Source: Comamonas denitrificans (GTDB lineage Bacteria; Pseudomonadota; Gammaproteobacteria; Burkholderiales; Burkholderiaceae_C). From it: a stretch of 64,000 nucleotides of DNA. The position numbers and the translations under genes are program-made. This document shows, piece by piece, positions 52,816-61,340 of this stretch; the first letter of the stretch is position 1; the number at the start of each line of letters is the position of its first letter. Location: positions 1-64,000 of the forward strand of contig NZ_JAFNME010000003.1 of assembly GCF_017368815.1 (NCBI RefSeq). Reading direction: 5' to 3'. Below the pieces are notes generated by a model. The model was not told where the DNA came from. It worked only from the letters and a program-made list of their open reading frames with translations, and searched no databases.

Positions 52816-53412
52816 ATAGCTACAGAATTTCGTGATCGTCGCCAGCGTGAAGAGCGCAAGCACCGTTTGAACCGTGAAATCTCCGCACCAGAAATCCGCT
52901 TGATGGGGCCGGACAACGAAGCCTTGGGCATCGTGCCTTTGCAAGAGGCGCTGCGTGCGGCCGGTGAGTTGGATGTGGATTTGGTGGAAATTGCTGCCAC
53001 AGCCAGCCCCCCGGTATGTCGGTTGATGGACTACGGCAAGTTTAAATACCAAGAGCAGAAGAAGGCTGCCGAGGCCAAGGCCAAGCAAGCGGTTGTTGAG
53101 ATCAAGGAAGTGAAATTCCGTCCCGGCACGGATGATGGTGACTACAACATCAAACTGCGTAATATCCGACGCTTTTTGGGGGAGGGCGATAAGTGTAAAA
53201 TCACGCTTCGCTTTCGTGGTCGCGAGATTACGCACCAGCAGCTGGGCTTGGATTTGCTCAACCGCTTGCGCGACGATCTGGCCGACTCCATCCAAGTGGA
53301 GCAGTTTCCCAAGTTGGAAGGCCGCCAAATGGTGATGATGATTGCCCCAGCACGTAAAAAGCCAGGGGCAGGCAAACCTGCTGAAGCAGGCGCACCAGAA
53401 AAAGCAGAGTAA
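52816..53412 (+). CDS. infC: Translation initiation factor IF-3, ATA start codon
   Basis: 198 aa. [40 protein letters not shown] and [20 protein letters not shown] are IF-3 hallmarks. The start is taken as ATA 52816: AGGGTGAG (52804-52811) lies at the right distance, and translation gives (M)[15 protein letters not shown]. The in-frame GTG at 52807 overlaps that Shine-Dalgarno sequence and cannot use it. Non-AUG starts are typical for infC because IF-3 discriminates against them and so controls its own synthesis. A Lys/Ala/Pro-rich tail extends the C-terminus. Confidence 0.93.
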   Translation: MATEFRDRRQREERKHRLNREISAPEIRLMGPDNEALGIVPLQEALRAAGELDVDLVEIAATASPPVCRLMDYGKFKYQEQKKAAEAKAKQAVVEIKEVKFRPGTDDGDYNIKLRNIRRFLGEGDKCKITLRFRGREITHQQLGLDLLNRLRDDLADSIQVEQFPKLEGRQMVMMIAPARKKPGAGKPAEAGAPEKAE

Positions 53413-53427
53413 TTACCCCTTTGCAGG

Positions 53428-53470
53428 AGCTTGTCTGAAGCACTTTGTGCCCCAGACAAGCTTTTGTATT
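53428..53470 (+). terminator. Hairpin terminator/attenuator between infC and rpmI
   Basis: AGCTTGTCTG (53428-53437) pairs perfectly with CAGACAAGCT (53453-53462), followed by TTTGTATT. It lies in the 155-bp leader before rpmI, a region where ribosomal protein L20 regulates translation or transcription in other bacteria. Confidence 0.65.
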
Positions 53471-53567
53471 GCCCTGGATTTTTTCTGGGGTAAATAAGTG
53501 ACTCGAGGCCAACAAGTTTTGCTGTGGTGGCAAACGCCTTGCGAGCACAAGTAACAGGAGCATTTCA

Positions 53568-53771
53568 ATGCCCAAAATGAAAACCAAGAGCAGCGCGAAG
53601 AAACGTTTTCGCGTCCGTCCGGGTGGCACCGTCAAGCGCGGTCAAGCCTTCAAGCGTCACATCTTGACCAAGAAGACCACCAAGAACAAGCGTAACCTGC
53701 GTGGCATCGTCAATGTGCATGAGTCCGATGTGGCCTCTATTGCCAAGATGATGCCTATGGCTGGCCTGTAA
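53568..53771 (+). CDS. rpmI: 50S ribosomal protein L35
   Basis: 67 aa, [20 protein letters not shown] and the [12 protein letters not shown] block; standard length. ATG preceded by AACAGGAG. It is followed after 27 bp by rplT, as in nearly all bacteria. Confidence 0.97.
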   Translation: MPKMKTKSSAKKRFRVRPGGTVKRGQAFKRHILTKKTTKNKRNLRGIVNVHESDVASIAKMMPMAGL

Positions 53772-53798
53772 TTTTTTAGACGAACAAGGAGTAAACAT

Positions 53799-54158
53799 AT
53801 GCCTCGCGTCAAACGTGGTGTAACGGCCCGTGCCCGTCACAAAAAAGTTCTGGCTCAAGCCAAAGGTTTCCGCGGCCGCCGCGGTAATGTCTTCCGCGTC
53901 GCCAAACAGGCGGTGATGAAGGCCGGTCAGTACGCTTACCGTGACCGCCGCAACAAGAAGCGCGTGTTCCGCCGTCTGTGGATCACCCGTATCAATGCGG
54001 CTGCACGCGAATTGGGTCTGACCTACAGCCAGTTCACCAATGGCCTGAAAAAGGCTGCCATCGACATCGACCGCAAAATGCTGGCCGACATCGCTGTGCA
54101 CGACAAGGCTGCGTTTGGCAGCATCGTGGAACAAGTAAAAGCCAAGCTGGCTGCTTGA
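53799..54158 (+). CDS. rplT: 50S ribosomal protein L20
   Basis: 119 aa, [20 protein letters not shown], then [20 protein letters not shown] and [20 protein letters not shown]. It has an extended basic N-terminus and binds 23S rRNA early in assembly. A dispersed repeat with a 10-bp hairpin separates it from pheS. Confidence 0.97.
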   Translation: MPRVKRGVTARARHKKVLAQAKGFRGRRGNVFRVAKQAVMKAGQYAYRDRRNKKRVFRRLWITRINAAARELGLTYSQFTNGLKKAAIDIDRKMLADIAVHDKAAFGSIVEQVKAKLAA

Positions 54159-54181
54159 GTTCACGATCGGTAGTTATAAAT

Positions 54182-54238
54182 AATAGCTACTGACGCACTA
54201 TCAGCAAGGGCTAGGGCTTGAAAAGGCACTAGCCCTTG
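54182..54238 (+). repeat. Dispersed AATAGCTG box-hairpin repeat, copy I (rplT-pheS gap)
   Basis: Box AATAGCTACTGACGCACT (54182-54199). CAAGGGCTAG (54205-54214) pairs perfectly with CTAGCCCTTG (54229-54238), followed by TTGTATTTG. It could act as a partial terminator inside the operon. Confidence 0.7.
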
Positions 54239-54302
54239 TTGTATTTGAATATTGAAGTATTGAAAATGCGACAGCAAGGTCGCAAGCAAAGTCAAAGTCG
54301 CT

Positions 54303-55358
54303 ATGAACGAATTGGATTCCCTGGTTGCCAGCGCCCGCGAGTTGTTCGCGCAGGCGGCTACCCCTGTTGAGTTGGAAAACGCCAAAGCCCAGTTTTTGGG
54401 CAAAGCCGGCAAGATGACCGAGCTGATGAAGGGCATGGCGCAGCTGTCCGTAGAAGAGAAGAAAACCCGGGGCGCTGCCATCAACGTGACCAAGCAGGCC
54501 ATTGAAGCGGCCCTGACCGAGCGCCGCAATGCCCTGGCCGAGGCCCAGTTGCAGGTGCAATTGCAGGCCGAGCGCCTGGATGTCACCTTGCCGGGCCGCC
54601 AGCGTGGCCAGGGGGGCTTGCACCCGGTGTCGCTGACCTTGGAGCGTATTGAGGGGATTTTTGCCTCGATGGGCTTTGAAGTGGCCGAGGGTCCAGAGAT
54701 TGAGTCTGACTGGTTCAACTTCACCGCGCTCAATACCCCGGAAGACCACCCGGCGCGTTCGATGCACGACACGTTTTATGTCGAAGGCGGCACGCCGCAG
54801 GCCCCGAATTTGCTGCGCACGCACACCAGCCCGATGCAGGTGCGCCATGCTGTGCAGCACGTCAAGCGCTACCGCAACCAGCTCGATGCAGGGCAGGGCA
54901 TGCCCGAGATTCGTGTGATTGCCCCCGGTCGCACCTACCGTGTGGATTCGGATGCCACGCACTCGCCCATGTTTCACCAGTGCGAAGGCTTGTGGATTGG
55001 TGAGAACGTGAGTTTTAAAGACCTGAAGGTCGTATTTACCGACTTTTGCAAGACGTTTTTTGAAAGCGATGACCTGGTGCTGCGCTTTCGCCCGAGCTTT
55101 TTCCCGTTCACCGAGCCATCGGCCGAAGTGGACATCCAGTTCCAAAGCGGCCCCTTGGCGGGCAAGTGGCTGGAAGTGGCCGGCAGCGGCCAGGTGCACC
55201 CCAATGTGGTGCGCAACATGGGTTTAGACCCCGAGCGCTTTATCGGTTTTGCCTTTGGCATGGGGCCCGATCGCCTGACCATGCTGCGCTATGGCGTGAA
55301 TGATTTGCGCCTGTTCTTTGATGGCGATATCCGCTTCTTGTCCCAATTTAATAAGTAA
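54303..55358 (+). CDS. pheS: Phenylalanyl-tRNA synthetase alpha subunit
   Basis: 351 aa. It has an N-terminal coiled coil and class II motifs: [47 protein letters not shown] and [19 protein letters not shown]-terminal [20 protein letters not shown] (motif 3) is complete. It forms an alpha2-beta2 enzyme with PheT. A repeat element lies between it and pheT. Confidence 0.96.
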   Translation: MNELDSLVASARELFAQAATPVELENAKAQFLGKAGKMTELMKGMAQLSVEEKKTRGAAINVTKQAIEAALTERRNALAEAQLQVQLQAERLDVTLPGRQRGQGGLHPVSLTLERIEGIFASMGFEVAEGPEIESDWFNFTALNTPEDHPARSMHDTFYVEGGTPQAPNLLRTHTSPMQVRHAVQHVKRYRNQLDAGQGMPEIRVIAPGRTYRVDSDATHSPMFHQCEGLWIGENVSFKDLKVVFTDFCKTFFESDDLVLRFRPSFFPFTEPSAEVDIQFQSGPLAGKWLEVAGSGQVHPNVVRNMGLDPERFIGFAFGMGPDRLTMLRYGVNDLRLFFDGDIRFLSQFNK

Positions 55359-55388
55359 AAAGTGAGCTGTTTGCGCAGCTGTATGGAT

Positions 55389-55443
55389 ATTTCAGATTGT
55401 TTTTAGCCTGAAATGTTGATAAGTAAAGCGGGAACAGCTATCT
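55389..55443 (-). repeat. Dispersed AATAGCTG box-hairpin repeat, copy J (pheS-pheT gap)
   Basis: The minus strand reads GATAGCTGTTCCCGCTTT (55442-55425), then the inverted repeat ATTTCAG/CTGAAAT (55389-55395, 55408-55414). Confidence 0.65.
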
Positions 55444-55493
55444 TTTAATGATTGTGCGCTGAGGCTGCCTCGGCGCATGCGATGGAAAAAAAC

Positions 55494-57944
55494 ATGCAGT
55501 TTCCTGAATCTTGGTTGCGCCAATACTGCAACCCTCCGCTGAGCACCCAGGCCCTGGCCGATACCTTGACCATGGCTGGTCTGGAGGTGGAAGAGCTGGA
55601 CCCGGTGGCTCCACCCTTTACCGGCATTGTGGTTGGTGAGATCAAAGAAGCCGTGCAACACCCGGATGCTGACCGTCTGCGGGTGTGCCAGGTGGATGTG
55701 GGCGGCCCTGAGTTGCTGAGCATTGTCTGCGGTGCGCCCAATGCCCGCGTCGGCATTCGTGTGCCCTGCGCCACCGTGGGGGCCGAGTTGCCGCCCGGGC
55801 CGGACGGCAAGCCGTTCAAAATCAAGGTGGGCAAGCTGCGCGGCGTGCCCAGCTTTGGCATGCTGTGCTCGGCCAAAGAGCTGGGGGTGGATGAGGATGC
55901 CAGTGGCCTGCTGGAGCTGCCCCTGGATGCGCCGCTGGGCCAGAACTTGCGCGAGTACCTGAACCTGGACGACACGCTGTTCACCCTCAAACTCACGCCC
56001 AATCTGGCGCACTGCCTGAGCGTTTACGGCGTGGCCCGTGAGTTGTCGGCACTGACCGGAGCCCCCCTGGCGGCGCTTGAATTTCCGCACGCCAGTGTGG
56101 GGCACCAAGACAGTTTGCCGGTAGAAATTCAAGCGCCTGACCTGTGTGGCCGCTTTTCGGGCCGCATCGTGCGCGGTGTCAATACCCAAGTCAAAACGCC
56201 GCAGTGGATGGTTGATCGCCTGGCGCGTTGTGGCCAGCGCTCGGTGGCGCCGCTGGTGGATATTTCCAACTACGTGATGTTTGAGCTGGGCCAGCCGACG
56301 CATATTTTTGACCTCGACAAAATCCACGGCGGCCTGCAAGTGCGCTGGGGGCAGGCCGGTGAGCAGCTCAAGCTGTTGAACGGCAGCACCGTCACGGTGG
56401 ATGGGCAGGTGGGGGTGATTGCCGATGCCAATGGGCTGGAATCGCTGGCCGGCATTATGGGGGGCGATGCCACGGCGGTGTCGGATGGCACGCAGAACAT
56501 CTACATTGAAGCGGCTTTTTGGTGGCCCAAGGCCGTGGCCGGCCGCTCGCGCCGCTTTAATTTCTCGACCGATGCCGGGCACCGTTTTGAGCGCGGTGTC
56601 GATCCGGCCCACACGGTGCAGGTGATTGAGCGCATTACCGAGCTGGTGCTGCAAATTTGCGGCACCGCCGACACCACCTGTGGCCCGATTACCGATGTCC
56701 AGCCCAACGTGCCCGCGCCCAAGCAAGTGCAGCTGCGCGTGGCGCGTGCCGCCAAAGTGATTGGCATGCCAGTGACCCAACAGCAATGCCTGGATGCGTT
56801 GAACGGCCTGGGCTTGCCCGCAGTGGCCGTGGGCAGCGAGGCGGTGGCGGTGACGGCGCCGACCTTCCGCTTTGACATCAATCTGGAAGAGGATTTGATC
56901 GAAGAAGTGGCCCGCATGATCGGCTACGAGCAATTGCCCACCAGCAAACCGCTGGCACCGATTGCGCCCAAACTGCTGAGCGAAAACCGCCGCAGCCCGT
57001 TTACCGTGCGCCATTTGCTGGCCGGTTTGGGCTACCAGGAAACCATTAACTTCAGCTTTGTTGAAGAAAAGTGGGAGCAAACCCTGGCCGCCAATAAAGA
57101 CCCTATCCGGTTATTGAACCCGATTGCCAGCCATTTGAGCGTGATGCGCTCCTCTTTGTTGGGTTCTTTGCTGCAGGTGCTCAAGTTCAACCTCGATCGC
57201 AAAGCCGCGCGCGTGCGCGTGTTTGAATTGGGGCGCGTGTTTTTTAAAGATGCTGCGGTTGAAGAATCTGACACCACCGTCCAAGGCTTTGACCAGCCGA
57301 TGCGGGTGGCTGGGTTGGCCTACGGCAGCAATGCGCCGCTGCAATGGGGTGTGCAGGATGGCCGCGTCGATTTCTTTGATGTGAAGGGCGACGTGCAAGC
57401 GCTGCTGGCCCCGCTGCAAGCAAGCTTTGAACCCGCTGAACACCCCGCCATGCACCCTGGCCGTTGCGCCCGGGTGGTGCTGGCCGGGCAAGAAATTGGC
57501 CATGTCGGTGAGTTGCACCCGCAGTGGTGCCAGCAGTGGGATTTGCCGCAGGCCCCGGTGATGTTTGAACTGGCGCTGCAGGCTGTGCTGCAGCGCCCGG
57601 TGCCGCAATTTACGCCGGTGCCCAAGCACCAGGCGGTGGAGCGCGACATTGCGGTGGTGGTCAAAGAAAGCGTGACCCATGCCCAGCTGATGGCGGCCGT
57701 GCATGCGGCGGTGCCGGCGCAGACGCTGCGCTCGGCGGTGCTGTTTGATGTCTTCCGCCCGAAAAAGCTCAAACCGGGTGAAGTCGCCAGTGCCGGTGCG
57801 TTGGCACACGATGAGAAAAGTTTGGCCGTGCGTTTGACCTTGGGCCGCCAGGCCGAAGCCTTGACCGATGCCGATATTGATGCTGCCATGCAGGCGGTGA
57901 TTGCTGCCTTGGCCGAACAACTCGGTGCCAAGCTGCGAGGATGA
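55494..57944 (+). CDS. pheT: Phenylalanyl-tRNA synthetase beta subunit
   Basis: 816 aa from [17 protein letters not shown]. It has the EMAP-like tRNA-binding domain ([20 protein letters not shown]), B3/B4 editing domain, B5 and the catalytic-like core (RFEINL-type [20 protein letters not shown]). A C-terminal anticodon-binding FDX-ACB domain ([20 protein letters not shown]) closes it. Full length. The stop overlaps the ihfA start (ATGA). Confidence 0.96.
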   Translation: MQFPESWLRQYCNPPLSTQALADTLTMAGLEVEELDPVAPPFTGIVVGEIKEAVQHPDADRLRVCQVDVGGPELLSIVCGAPNARVGIRVPCATVGAELPPGPDGKPFKIKVGKLRGVPSFGMLCSAKELGVDEDASGLLELPLDAPLGQNLREYLNLDDTLFTLKLTPNLAHCLSVYGVARELSALTGAPLAALEFPHASVGHQDSLPVEIQAPDLCGRFSGRIVRGVNTQVKTPQWMVDRLARCGQRSVAPLVDISNYVMFELGQPTHIFDLDKIHGGLQVRWGQAGEQLKLLNGSTVTVDGQVGVIADANGLESLAGIMGGDATAVSDGTQNIYIEAAFWWPKAVAGRSRRFNFSTDAGHRFERGVDPAHTVQVIERITELVLQICGTADTTCGPITDVQPNVPAPKQVQLRVARAAKVIGMPVTQQQCLDALNGLGLPAVAVGSEAVAVTAPTFRFDINLEEDLIEEVARMIGYEQLPTSKPLAPIAPKLLSENRRSPFTVRHLLAGLGYQETINFSFVEEKWEQTLAANKDPIRLLNPIASHLSVMRSSLLGSLLQVLKFNLDRKAARVRVFELGRVFFKDAAVEESDTTVQGFDQPMRVAGLAYGSNAPLQWGVQDGRVDFFDVKGDVQALLAPLQASFEPAEHPAMHPGRCARVVLAGQEIGHVGELHPQWCQQWDLPQAPVMFELALQAVLQRPVPQFTPVPKHQAVERDIAVVVKESVTHAQLMAAVHAAVPAQTLRSAVLFDVFRPKKLKPGEVASAGALAHDEKSLAVRLTLGRQAEALTDADIDAAMQAVIAALAEQLGAKLRG

Positions 57945-58258
57945 AGATGATGGAAGAAAACTTTGAAGCCGGTGCCTTGACCAAGGCCGAATTGGTCGAT
58001 TTGCTGTTTGAGCAAATGGGAATGAATAAGCGCGAAGCCAAAATGGTGGTCGATGGCTTTTTTGACCTGATTTGTCAAAGCTTGGTGCGTGGTGAAGACG
58101 TCAAACTCTCGGGGCTGGGCAACTTCCAGGTGCGTGAAAAAGCCCCCCGTCCAGGGCGCAATCCCCGCACCGGGGAGTTGGTGCCGATTGCTGCCCGCCG
58201 GGTGGTGACCTTCCACGCCAGCGCAAAATGCAAGGAATTGATGCACGCCGCCACATAA
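57941..58258 (+). CDS. ihfA: Integration host factor alpha subunit
   Basis: 105 aa. [60 protein letters not shown] and a [17 protein letters not shown] tail are IHF-alpha hallmarks, with the Pro of the beta arm in [10 protein letters not shown]. It bends DNA by intercalation together with IhfB. The start overlaps pheT; MEENFE at 57950 is a possible alternative. IHF also helps spacer integration in some CRISPR systems, including type I-F. Confidence 0.95.
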   Translation: MKMMEENFEAGALTKAELVDLLFEQMGMNKREAKMVVDGFFDLICQSLVRGEDVKLSGLGNFQVREKAPRPGRNPRTGELVPIAARRVVTFHASAKCKELMHAAT

Positions 58259-58310
58259 ATTTAGCCAGTTTGTAAAACTGCGGGTTTTTCCCCTCTATAA
58301 TCCGCAGCTT

Positions 58311-58387
58311 CGGCGTGTAGCGCAGCCTGGTAGCGCACTTGCATGGGGTGCAAGGGGTCGCGAGTTCGAATCCCGCCACGCCGACCA
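58311..58387 (+). tRNA. tRNA-Pro (anticodon GGG)
   Basis: 77 nt. The acceptor stem CGGCGTG/CACGCCG is closed by ACCA, with CCA encoded. D-loop, anticodon stem CTTGC/GCAAG, loop ATGGGGT (anticodon GGG) and GTTCGAATC T-loop are all present. TATAAT upstream (58296-58301) is a likely -10. An identical gene lies on the minus strand at 58899-58975. Confidence 0.97.
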
Positions 58388-58393
58388 ATTTAA

Positions 58394-58430
58394 AAGCCCT
58401 TGGATTGCTTCAATCCAAGGGCTTTTTCTT
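58394..58430. terminator. Bidirectional terminator between tRNA-Pro and the SSB-like gene
   Basis: AAGCCCTTGGATTG pairs with CAATCCAAGGGCTT around a CTT loop, followed by TTTTCTT; A-runs precede it on the other strand. Confidence 0.85.
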
Positions 58431-58457
58431 GTTGGCTTTGATTGGCAGAAAAGTGCT

Positions 58458-58811
58458 TTAAGCAAATTCTGCGCTGTGTATTTGGGTTGGGACGGCCAGT
58501 ACCCGGTAGGCCACAACATCCAAGGCGGGGTAGCTGGCACCTTGCTTGTCTGTCCAGACTTTTGGTGTGAGGGGGCCGACGATGGACACCACATCGCCCT
58601 CTTGCAAATCCAGTAGCTGTTTGCAGGGGACGGGGTCAAAGGCGACAACATTCACAAACAGGCTGCTGGGGATTTCGGCGGCCGCGTTGGGGCGCAAGTT
58701 GCCGTCTCCGACGGTGGCACGCATCCGGGCCACCATGAAGGTTTTGCCAAAGCGGTCGGTGCGCTCGCTGGGGTCGGTGGTCAGGCGTCCGGTGATCAAG
58801 CCTTCAATCAT
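58458..58811 (-). CDS. Single-stranded-DNA-binding (OB-fold) protein
   Basis: 117 aa from MIEGLITGRLTTDPSERTDR. The SSB-like OB fold shows GKTFMVARMRATVGDGN, then LFVNVVAFDPVPCKQLLDLQ and GDVVSIVGPLTPKVWTDKQG. It is shorter than housekeeping SSB and lacks the acidic DDDIPF-type tail. It may be an accessory SSB or PriB-like protein. It is flanked by two identical, inverted tRNA-Pro genes and by hairpin terminators on both sides. Confidence 0.75.
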   Translation of the reverse strand: MIEGLITGRLTTDPSERTDRFGKTFMVARMRATVGDGNLRPNAAAEIPSSLFVNVVAFDPVPCKQLLDLQEGDVVSIVGPLTPKVWTDKQGASYPALDVVAYRVLAVPTQIHSAEFA

Positions 58812-58858
58812 GGAATAAAACTTTCGTGGCGAATCAAAAAAAATAGGTAAAAAAACAA

Positions 58859-58891
58859 AAAAGGCCAACATTTTAAAATGTTGGCCTTTTG
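58859..58891. terminator. Palindromic terminator after the minus-strand tRNA-Pro
   Basis: AAAAGGCCAACATTTTAAAA joined to TGTTGGCCTTTT is a perfect palindrome with T-runs on both strands. It would end the leftward tRNA transcript just before the SSB-like gene start. Confidence 0.8.
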
Positions 58892-58898
58892 GAATCAA

Positions 58899-58975
58899 TG
58901 GTCGGCGTGGCGGGATTCGAACTCGCGACCCCTTGCACCCCATGCAAGTGCGCTACCAGGCTGCGCTACACGCCG
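58899..58975 (-). tRNA. tRNA-Pro (anticodon GGG), second identical copy
   Basis: The reverse complement matches the 58311-58387 gene at all 77 positions, including CCA. Upstream on the minus strand, TTGTGA and TATAAT with an 18-bp spacer form a plausible promoter. Confidence 0.96.
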
Positions 58976-59145
58976 ACAAGATTCAAATTATATACCGGAT
59001 TTAAAGCGTTTCACAAGATGCGTCAAGCCAAAGCACACAAGTAGGTTGCGGGTTTGGAGTCTGCGCAGGGGTGGTGCTGGGCAATCAAGGGTTTCAGGGA
59101 ATTTTCTACAATCGCGCCTTTGCAACTTTTCTTTGTTTTTTTGTT

Positions 59146-59394
59146 ATGACGCAACCCACTGAGCGCCCCGCACTGCCCGATCACCTGTCGATAGACCCCC
59201 GCAGCCCGCACTTTGTGGCGGCGGTGTTTGAGCACGATGTTGGGATTCGTTTTAATGGCCAAGAGCGCCAAGATGTGGAGGAGTACTGCGTGAGCGAAGG
59301 CTGGGTGAAGGTGCCGGCCGGCAAAACCCTGGATCGCAAAGGGCGGCCTTTGCTGATGAAGCTCAAAGGCACGGTGGAGGCGTATTACCGTTGA
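59146..59394 (+). CDS. DUF3297 protein
   Basis: 82 aa from ATG 59146. LPDHLSIDPRSPHFVAAVFE, then VGIRFNGQERQDVEEYCVSE and GKTLDRKGRPLLMKLKGTVE match the small DUF3297 family, common in proteobacteria, function unknown. It shares a bidirectional terminator with the convergent FKBP gene. Confidence 0.85.
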   Translation: MTQPTERPALPDHLSIDPRSPHFVAAVFEHDVGIRFNGQERQDVEEYCVSEGWVKVPAGKTLDRKGRPLLMKLKGTVEAYYR

Positions 59395-59455
59395 TTCCAG
59401 GCCATGGCCCTGCAGTGGCAAGCTGCGGTGGCAGTGTTGCCAGATAAAGCCAGAT

Positions 59456-59490
59456 AAAAAAAGCGCTCCTTTCATAGGAGCGCTTTTTTA
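59456..59490. terminator. Bidirectional terminator between DUF3297 and FKBP genes
   Basis: AGCGCTCCT (59462-59470) pairs with AGGAGCGCT (59476-59484); T-runs on both strands. Confidence 0.9.
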
Positions 59491-59515
59491 TGGTCAGCCT
59501 GGCCGGGCTGGCGAT

Positions 59516-59869
59516 TTAAACCGCCAGCAGCTCTACGTCAAATTTGAGGGTGGCGTTGGGGGGAATGACACCACCGGCACCGTAAGCGCCGTAGCCCAGC
59601 TCAGGGGGGATGATCAAGGTGCGCTGGCCACCCACTTGCATGCCTTGCACGCCTTCGTCCCAGCCGCGAATGACCATGCCTGCGCCCAGGGCAAACACAA
59701 AGGGGTCGTTGCGGTCTTTGCTGGAATCAAATTTGGCACCTTGCTGCCCGTTTTGGTACAGCCAGCCGGTGTAATGCACGGTGACTTGTTTACCTGCCAC
59801 AGCAGTGGCACCCGTGCCGGTGACGGTGTCTTCGTATTGCAAGCCAGAGGCGGTTTGTTGCAGAGCCAT
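59516..59869 (-). CDS. FKBP-type peptidyl-prolyl isomerase
   Basis: 117 aa single FKBP domain without a signal peptide, so cytoplasmic. VTVHYTGWLYQNGQQGAKFD, FALGAGMVIRGWDEGVQGMQ and GGQRTLIIPPELGYGAYGAG hold the conserved active-site residues (Y, F, W, I). Monodomain FKBPs of this type are common in Burkholderiales. Confidence 0.93.
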   Translation of the reverse strand: MALQQTASGLQYEDTVTGTGATAVAGKQVTVHYTGWLYQNGQQGAKFDSSKDRNDPFVFALGAGMVIRGWDEGVQGMQVGGQRTLIIPPELGYGAYGAGGVIPPNATLKFDVELLAV

Positions 59870-59926
59870 AAATGCTTTCGTTTTCGTCGTTGTGTAGGGG
59901 GCTAAAAGGAAGTCGAAGCGCTGGGG

Positions 59927-60226
59927 TTAGTCTTTGTTTTTGACCCAACGATTGGCAAAAGCCTGCAAGTCGTTCAGGCGTTTGAGCAGGTCCTGGCCCT
60001 GCAAGGTGACGGTGTAGCCATCGCTGCCGTGCTCCATGAAGCCAGCTTCGCGCAGTTCTTTGATGCGGGTGTTCAAGGTGTTGGGGGTGATGCCGCCCAC
60101 GCTGTCTTGCAGCAGGCGGAAGGTTTGGGGGTAGCCATCGCGCAGGGCCCAGAGAATGCGCAGGGCATAGCGGCGCTCTAGCTGGTCAAACAGTTGATGA
60201 ATGGCGATATTGTCTTTCAAACTCAT
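59927..60226 (-). CDS. HxlR-type winged-helix regulator
   Basis: 99 aa from MSLKDNIAIHQLFDQLERRY. The helix-turn-helix region ALRILWALRDGYPQTFRLLQ, GITPNTLNTRIKELREAGFM and the wing SDGYTVTLQGQDLL resemble HxlR/PadR-like regulators. It lacks the usual N-terminal Cys of redox-sensing HxlR members. The target is unknown. It lies 57 bp upstream of the FKBP gene on the same strand. Confidence 0.78.
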   Translation of the reverse strand: MSLKDNIAIHQLFDQLERRYALRILWALRDGYPQTFRLLQDSVGGITPNTLNTRIKELREAGFMEHGSDGYTVTLQGQDLLKRLNDLQAFANRWVKNKD

Positions 60227-60381
60227 GGGTGCTTCTCCTAGTGCTGCGCCGTGGTGGCGCGTCATTACGCTACAAGTTTAGTAGCTCTGGAGTTGGGGCG
60301 GCAACAAAATGCGCGTCAAAAGGGTGCAATTGATTAAAAAATGTTGCTTCGCTGCTACGGTTCTTGGGGGAAAGAAAACGG

Positions 60382-60425
60382 TGCAAAAAAAATAGCACCC
60401 AGGCCAACTGGCAGCTTTGGGTGCT
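60382..60425 (-). terminator. Terminator downstream of the DUF5610 gene
   Basis: AGCACCCA (60394-60401) pairs with TGGGTGCT (60418-60425); the minus strand continues ATTTTTTTT. It lies beyond the MITE-like element as seen from the DUF5610 stop. Between the HxlR start and the MITE (60227-60469) only this and a second hairpin (GCAGCACA/TGTGCTGC, 60438-60459) were seen. Confidence 0.75.
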
Positions 60426-60469
60426 TGGGGTTGCAACGCAGCACAGCAGGGTGTGCTGCGGTGTCGCTT

Positions 60470-60631
60470 AGAACGTGTTCATGGTCTCGAATGAAGGTGT
60501 GGGGGATGCGGTTCGGGATGGGTTGCGAGGCGCAAACCACAGCAATAGCTTGGCTATTGCGAGGATTTGCAACGACGCAGACCGCCCGAAGCCGCGCCCG
60601 CACACCCATGAGGAGATCGTGAACACGTTCT
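60470..60631. mobile_element. MITE-like fold-back element
   Basis: 162 bp bounded by 19-bp inverted repeats: AGAACGTGTTCATGGTCTC (60470-60488) and the reverse complement of AGAACGTGTTCACGATCTC (60613-60631), 17/19 identical. Inner arms are also complementary (GTGTGGGGG...GCGGTTCGGG against CCCGAAGCCGC...CCCGCACAC). The centre GCAATAGC-TTG-GCTATTGC forms a perfect hairpin. No coding capacity. It lies 5 bp past the DUF5610 stop codon, between gene and terminator. Confidence 0.65.
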
Positions 60632-60636
60632 TAGGC

Positions 60637-61242
60637 TCAGATGGCCGCTTCGGGGGTGTCTTTGGGGGCCTCTTTTGGGGTGAGTGCGGCCAGTTTGGCG
60701 GCTAAAAATTCGTCATAGCCTTTTTGCACCAGTTCAAAGGTTTGGTTGATGCCTTGGGCAATCGGGCTGCCTTCGCCCAGCACGCCCAGCCCATTCAGGA
60801 TGTCGCTGGCCTCGTTGAAGCCTTGTTCAAAACCACCGCGAATCAGCTCGACAAAATTGCGGATGACGTCCTCGGGCGCATCGTTTTTGTGCTGGGCGGC
60901 ATAGGCTTCAAAAAACGCGGTGGACATGCTCACGATGCGGCTGGCGGTGCCCTCGGGGCTGTTGTCCTGGCCCATGGCTTGGCCAATCGCATCGGGGCCC
61001 AGCTCGGGAGCTAAATATTCGTTGATGCCGTCAATGGCGGTGCGGTACAGCAAGGCCATGCTGTTGTTGCCCGCTTGCAATGACACTTGCAGCGATGCTT
61101 GCAAAATTTGGGCGTTCAGCGTGTCGCGCTGGCCTTGGGGGCGGCTTTGGCTGGCCGCTTTGGCTTGGGTGAGCGCATCGTTGGCTGCGGGGGATGGGGT
61201 GGTGGGTTGGCTTGGGGCCAGGCTGGCGGTGGGTGCAACCAT
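60637..61242 (-). CDS. DUF5610-domain protein
   Basis: 201 aa. A Ser/Thr/Pro/Gln-rich start (LAPSQPTTPSPAAND) precedes a helical domain with ILQASLQVSLQAGNNSMALL, IDGINEYLAPELGPDAIGQA, MSTAFFEAYAAQHKNDAPED and a GGFEQGFNEASDILNGLGVL block. These patterns fit DUF5610, function unknown, found in gamma- and betaproteobacteria. No membrane or signal segment. The MITE-like element abuts its stop codon. Confidence 0.7.
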   Translation of the reverse strand: MVAPTASLAPSQPTTPSPAANDALTQAKAASQSRPQGQRDTLNAQILQASLQVSLQAGNNSMALLYRTAIDGINEYLAPELGPDAIGQAMGQDNSPEGTASRIVSMSTAFFEAYAAQHKNDAPEDVIRNFVELIRGGFEQGFNEASDILNGLGVLGEGSPIAQGINQTFELVQKGYDEFLAAKLAALTPKEAPKDTPEAAI

Positions 61243-61340
61243 GGTGTTCTCCTGCGCTTGTGAGAGGGGGTGCCCCTTTTATCGGCAGGCGCAGGGAAAA
61301 CTAAAGCCTTATTTTTTAGCGGATGGTTGGCATCGGGGGG

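Noticed and set aside
60355-60705. ORFs across the HxlR-DUF5610 gap
   Set aside because: They cover the fold-back element and a terminator; no ribosome-binding site or recognisable domain.
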